Assembly (NCBI GenBank): GCA_023266055.1
Contig: JAHFRW010000010.1
Coordinates: 1 to 64,000, forward strand
Direction of reading: 5' to 3'
From: Gammaproteobacteria bacterium
GTDB taxonomy: Bacteria; Pseudomonadota; Gammaproteobacteria; Ga0077554; Ga007554
Length of the DNA stretch: 64,000 bases
This document shows, one piece after another, positions 61,319 through 64,000 of the stretch. The notes beneath the pieces were generated by a model. That model was given only the letters and a program-made list of their open reading frames with translations, had not been told where the DNA came from and searched no databases. Position 1 is the stretch's first letter; each line of letters opens with the position of its first letter. Made by a program: the position numbers and the translations under genes.

Positions 61319-62851
61319 CTAAGCATGCGCCGATCTCCAGCCTGCTGTTGTTGGAACTTTGTATAAGCCGTAACGCTGATACAGCTGTTGACTTGGAAAG
61401 CGCCCCAGACCGATCCCTCGGTCTTTTACTTTATGCCGCTTCATTAGGTGAGTTCGCAGGCGTTCTTCTGCATACGTCCTGACCTTGCTTAAAGCACTGC
61501 TAGAGTTTTTATAATGGAAGTAGTTTGTCCAGCCACGCAGGCTTGCATTCATGCTGCCAACTATATCATCCAACGGGATCGGGGTACGATCTCTGGTCGT
61601 CAATTGTTTCATGCGCTCTTTGATTTTTGCAAGTGATTTGGTCGACGGACAAACATGAGCGTATCGCTTGCCTGACTTCCTTCCCTTACTCACTCTGATT
61701 TCAAATCCTAAGAAATTAAAGCTGCCCTGCCGTGCATCGACGATATGGGTTTTGGTCTCATTTAACTTGAGATCAAGCTTATCCATTATGTAGCGCATCC
61801 GTGCCAATGGCACATCTACTTTGCCTTTGCATAGCACGACGAAATCATCCGTATAACGAACAATTCGTGCTCCCAGTTTCTTATCTGGTTCATGCCTGTC
61901 CCAAATCCTGTCCAAAATATGTAGGTAGCAGTTGGCCAGCAACGGTTAAATGACACCCCCTTGCGGGGTGCCTATGCTGTTGGCTTTGCCACCACCCACG
62001 TTTCTCTTGGTGCCGTCCTTGTCCTGCTCTATTACCGGGGCTTTGAGCCAGAGTTTGATGATGTGGAGGATCGCTCCATCAACAATTCGCTCGGCAACAA
62101 CGGCCAGTAATTTTGCGTGGGGAATACTGTCGAAGTATTTCGACAGGTCGGCATCAATGACTTGGGTGTAACCTTGGTATAACGCGTCGGCTATTTTATC
62201 GAGCGCTTGATGGGCTGATTTCTTTGGCCGGAATCCATACGAATTCGGGCTGAAATCGGCTTCAAAAATCGGTTCAATGATGAGCTTGGTCACCATCTGG
62301 GCTACGCGGTCACGGATCGTCGGAATGCCTGGTGGACACAGGCTGCCATCCGCTTTGGGTATCATGACGCGCCGCACCGGGCTTGGACTGTAGCTTTGAT
62401 TTTTAACCCAGATTTTCCATTAGCCTCGTAGCGAGGGTGCGCAAGGTGCTGAAGATGGGCGAGAAAAGTTGAAAAACAGGCGAAGGCGTAGTCACTCTAC
62501 GGTGACAGACTGTTTTTCAACTTTTCTCGCGCAAATTCAGTGCTTTGTGCGACCGCAGTAGAGTCTAATGGAAAATCTGGGTTTAAGGTCAGTGACTAGT
62601 TCCAACAAAAACGTGTCTATCCCTTCTCCGTTTTCTATGTCGTCAAAGTCGATCCCGTTAATGCCGGGACTGCCTTTGTTGGCGCGAACAAGGCGGTAGG
62701 CAAACATGAGGATGTCTGCCCGCCATACCTTGTCGTAGAGCGCGTAAAAGCGATAAGCCGGTTCTTGCTTGGCTTTGATATAGAGCTTCCTCTGTAGTGT
62801 CCTGATATTCTCAGAGGTAACTAGCACCATGGCAATCCCCTTTTCCTTCAC
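61319..62851 (-). pseudogene. ltrA: Group II intron reverse transcriptase/maturase, two lesions
   Basis: In order: an N-terminal RT-0/RT-1 region (AYRFYALYDKVWRADILMFAYRLVRANKGSPGINGID in outline), an interruption by a 175-bp MITE, then PVRRVMIPKADGS, ADFSPNSYGFRPKKSAHQAL, DADLSKYFDSIPH, GTPQGGVI-stop-PLLANCYL, and the catalytic VRYTDDFVVL (YADD box with Thr), thumb and maturase X domain to residue 600 or so. The in-frame TAA at 61943-61945 replaces the Ser normally following GGVI; a single base change from TCA would do it. Both lesions lie in an otherwise well kept gene. Confidence 0.88.
62407..62581. mobile_element. 175-bp MITE inserted in the intron reverse transcriptase
   Basis: Perfect 17-bp terminal inverted repeats CCCAGATTTTCCATTAG at both ends, flanked by a 5-bp direct repeat TTTAA (62402-62406 and 62582-62586) that duplicates the target. 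Internal inverted repeat GCGAGAAAAGTTGAAAAACAG / CTGTTTTTCAACTTTTCTCGC. No coding capacity. Removing it restores the reverse transcriptase frame (DLKNQSYSPSP). Confidence 0.92.
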
Positions 62852-63258
62852 TCTTTGGTTGCATCAACAAAGCAGGGCTGGCCCCTCGCTTCGCTCTCCC
62901 CTCAATCGTGGTTGTGTTGTCCGTCGATCTCAAGCAGTACTATGAGCCCCTCCGACTCCCGTTACAGTCTGCTGCGTTTTCGTTTCCTTATACGCAGCAG
63001 TCGATGGTCTCCCCACCACCGCAACGGGCCGGAAGCCAAGGGCAATAAATCTTCGAGAACATGCCGACCTTGCTACCCCGGGAGTCGATGCGCGCCACTT
63101 CCGTTATTTCAGCGCACATCCAACGGCCTTCCCCTTCTGACCACAGGGTCGGCTTCTCCAATTTAGTTTACGAGGCTACGTGTAGGTTCACTTGCGTTAC
63201 GGCCTGCTCTCTTGCTGTGTGAAAACTCACGACCTCGTGTTACCACAACGCCGCTTTC

Positions 63259-63957
63259 TCATGCTACCAAGGCGTACGGACAATTCCTTGGACGGGACTT
63301 TAACTCGCTAGATTTACTGCTGTTACTGCGAACAGTCAGGCCTAACATAAGGAGGCCGACAATGAACACCACAAATACAGTCCACCTCAGTGAATCCTTG
63401 ATAATCGAGATATTGATGTCGGCCGCTGCAACATAGTAATTACCCTGTGGTGACTGAAAGCGAACCAGAACACTGCGAAAGGTGCCCCAGCGATCGGTGT
63501 AGGTATCGAACAATGGCTTACCTGATTGCATAGCGGTCCAAAATACCGGCGTACCCTCAGGATAATCTGTCCAGTAATACGACACATTGTTGTATTTGAG
63601 ATCATCGGCGGCGTAGCTGCTGGATGTGAAGTATACCGTGCCATGCTGTATGACATAAATGTACAGATAAGCAAAACCTCCCGTCGCGACATGGCGGGAC
63701 ATCTTATCCATATTCATCTGATCTTCTGTACGACGGATGCTATCAGCCGATATCGCGCCGTCGTGGAAATCTGTTGGCAATATCTTCGGCAGATTATTTG
63801 CCACCGCGACCAGCCGCGCATCGATACCCGACATATATTCATGGCGGCTGATCACATAAATTGCTGTAGCACTCAGCACCACACCAAGAAAATAAATAAC
63901 CACCGCCAACAGCAAGCGCGGGGCGTGTATTCTATTCTGTTGAATCGACAGGGCCAT
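63259..63957 (-). pseudogene. Membrane sensor-domain protein cut by the group II intron
   Basis: ATG at 63957 (MALSIQQNR) with GAGGGG upstream. A first transmembrane helix (LLLAVVIYFLGVVLSATAIYVI) and a periplasmic Cache-like domain of about 130 residues (YYWTDYPEGTPVFWTAMQSG; WGTFRSVLVRFQSPQGNYYVAAADIN) are followed by a second helix (WTVFVVFIVGLLMLGLTV). It then enters non-family sequence and ends. The expected cytoplasmic output domain (kinase, GGDEF or methyl-accepting) is missing on this side of the intron, so it is called a 5' gene fragment. Confidence 0.65.
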
Positions 63958-64000
63958 GCGCCATTCCCCTCGGGTGGGCAACCTCACCCGTGATTCGCAA

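Larger units (their letters stand above)
61200..63330 (-). mobile_element. Group II intron with broken intron-encoded protein
   Basis: The minus strand carries a reverse transcriptase/maturase (pieces at 62537-62851, 61946-62377, 61319-61942). After it comes a domain V-like hairpin at about 61265-61305 (AAGCCGTGTGCG / CGCATGCACGGTTT), then a domain VI-like stem of GGGTAG/CTACCC. About 450 bp upstream of the reading frame (62852 to about 63310) lack a gene and should be domains I-III. Ends are approximate, since the GTGYG 5' end was not found with certainty. Confidence 0.75.

Noticed and set aside
62855-63166. 103-codon plus-strand frame upstream of the intron reverse transcriptase
   Set aside because: Lies in the 5' structural part of the group II intron. 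The Ser/Arg-rich product reflects RNA-gene composition.

Overview
The window looks like the chromosome of a Gram-negative, probably gammaproteobacterial, organism. It encodes many lipoproteins, 16-strand-type general porins, an outer-membrane beta-barrel ending in Phe, a fadE/fadI/fadJ/fadD beta-oxidation set, a rhombosortase-type lipoprotein and a chromosomal integron. Several multihaem cytochromes and a persulfide dioxygenase suggest a lithotrophic or metal/sulfur-linked respiratory lifestyle; the exact taxon cannot be read from the sequence.

Region by region. (1) 1-6630: a gene-cassette array read on the minus strand. It has about twelve attC sites, small cassette genes (many secreted or lipoprotein) and several repeated cassettes without a recognisable gene. 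The array ends at an attI-like junction (about 6626) next to a truncated integron integrase (6772-6940). The integrase is cut by a small inverted-repeat element, followed by a fragment of a second element. (2) 7128-16998: a persulfide dioxygenase, an acyl-CoA thioesterase and a tightly packed minus-strand fatty-acid operon (permuted NlpC/P60-like hydrolase, fadE, thiolase, fadJ-like, fadD-like). (3) 17000-18230: a decayed IS5-type transposase. (4) 18235-35515: a 14-gene minus-strand cluster. It encodes one 11-haem, one 4-haem and three 3-haem c-type cytochromes, an outer-membrane barrel, a parvulin isomerase, two NHL-repeat lipoproteins, a cupredoxin fusion, its own ResB/CcsA haem-ligation pair, a TPR protein, a beta-propeller protein and a membrane metallopeptidase. 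The best reading is a porin-cytochrome conduit for electron exchange across the outer membrane, with assembly factors included. (5) 35740-40150: three tandem porins. Two share an identical 3' half, and the third is flanked by an inverted pair of a structured repeat. (6) 40150-58363: mostly housekeeping and accessory genes (VOC protein, lysyl-oxidase-like protein, pentapeptide protein, GGDEF protein, ArnT-like glycosyltransferase, lipoproteins, XRE and LysR regulators, GNAT, DsrE, PPOX, pirin, a 1285-residue FAD/Fe-S oxidoreductase, an M42-type peptidase). (7) 58450-64000: a second accessory zone with a decayed IS630 transposase, three small secreted/membrane genes of unknown function, and a group II intron. 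The intron's reverse transcriptase is broken by an in-frame stop and by a 175-bp MITE, and the intron interrupts a membrane sensor gene.

The most notable system is the conduit cluster. Its parts fit one job: the 3- and 4-haem proteins carry electrons through the periplasm, the barrel sheathes a haem wire, the 11-haem protein and NHL/cupredoxin proteins extend the route or act at the surface, and ResB/CcsA attach the haems. Other items for follow-up are the structured repeat around porin 3, the MITE found at both the integron and the group II intron, and attC sites that have lost their hairpins.
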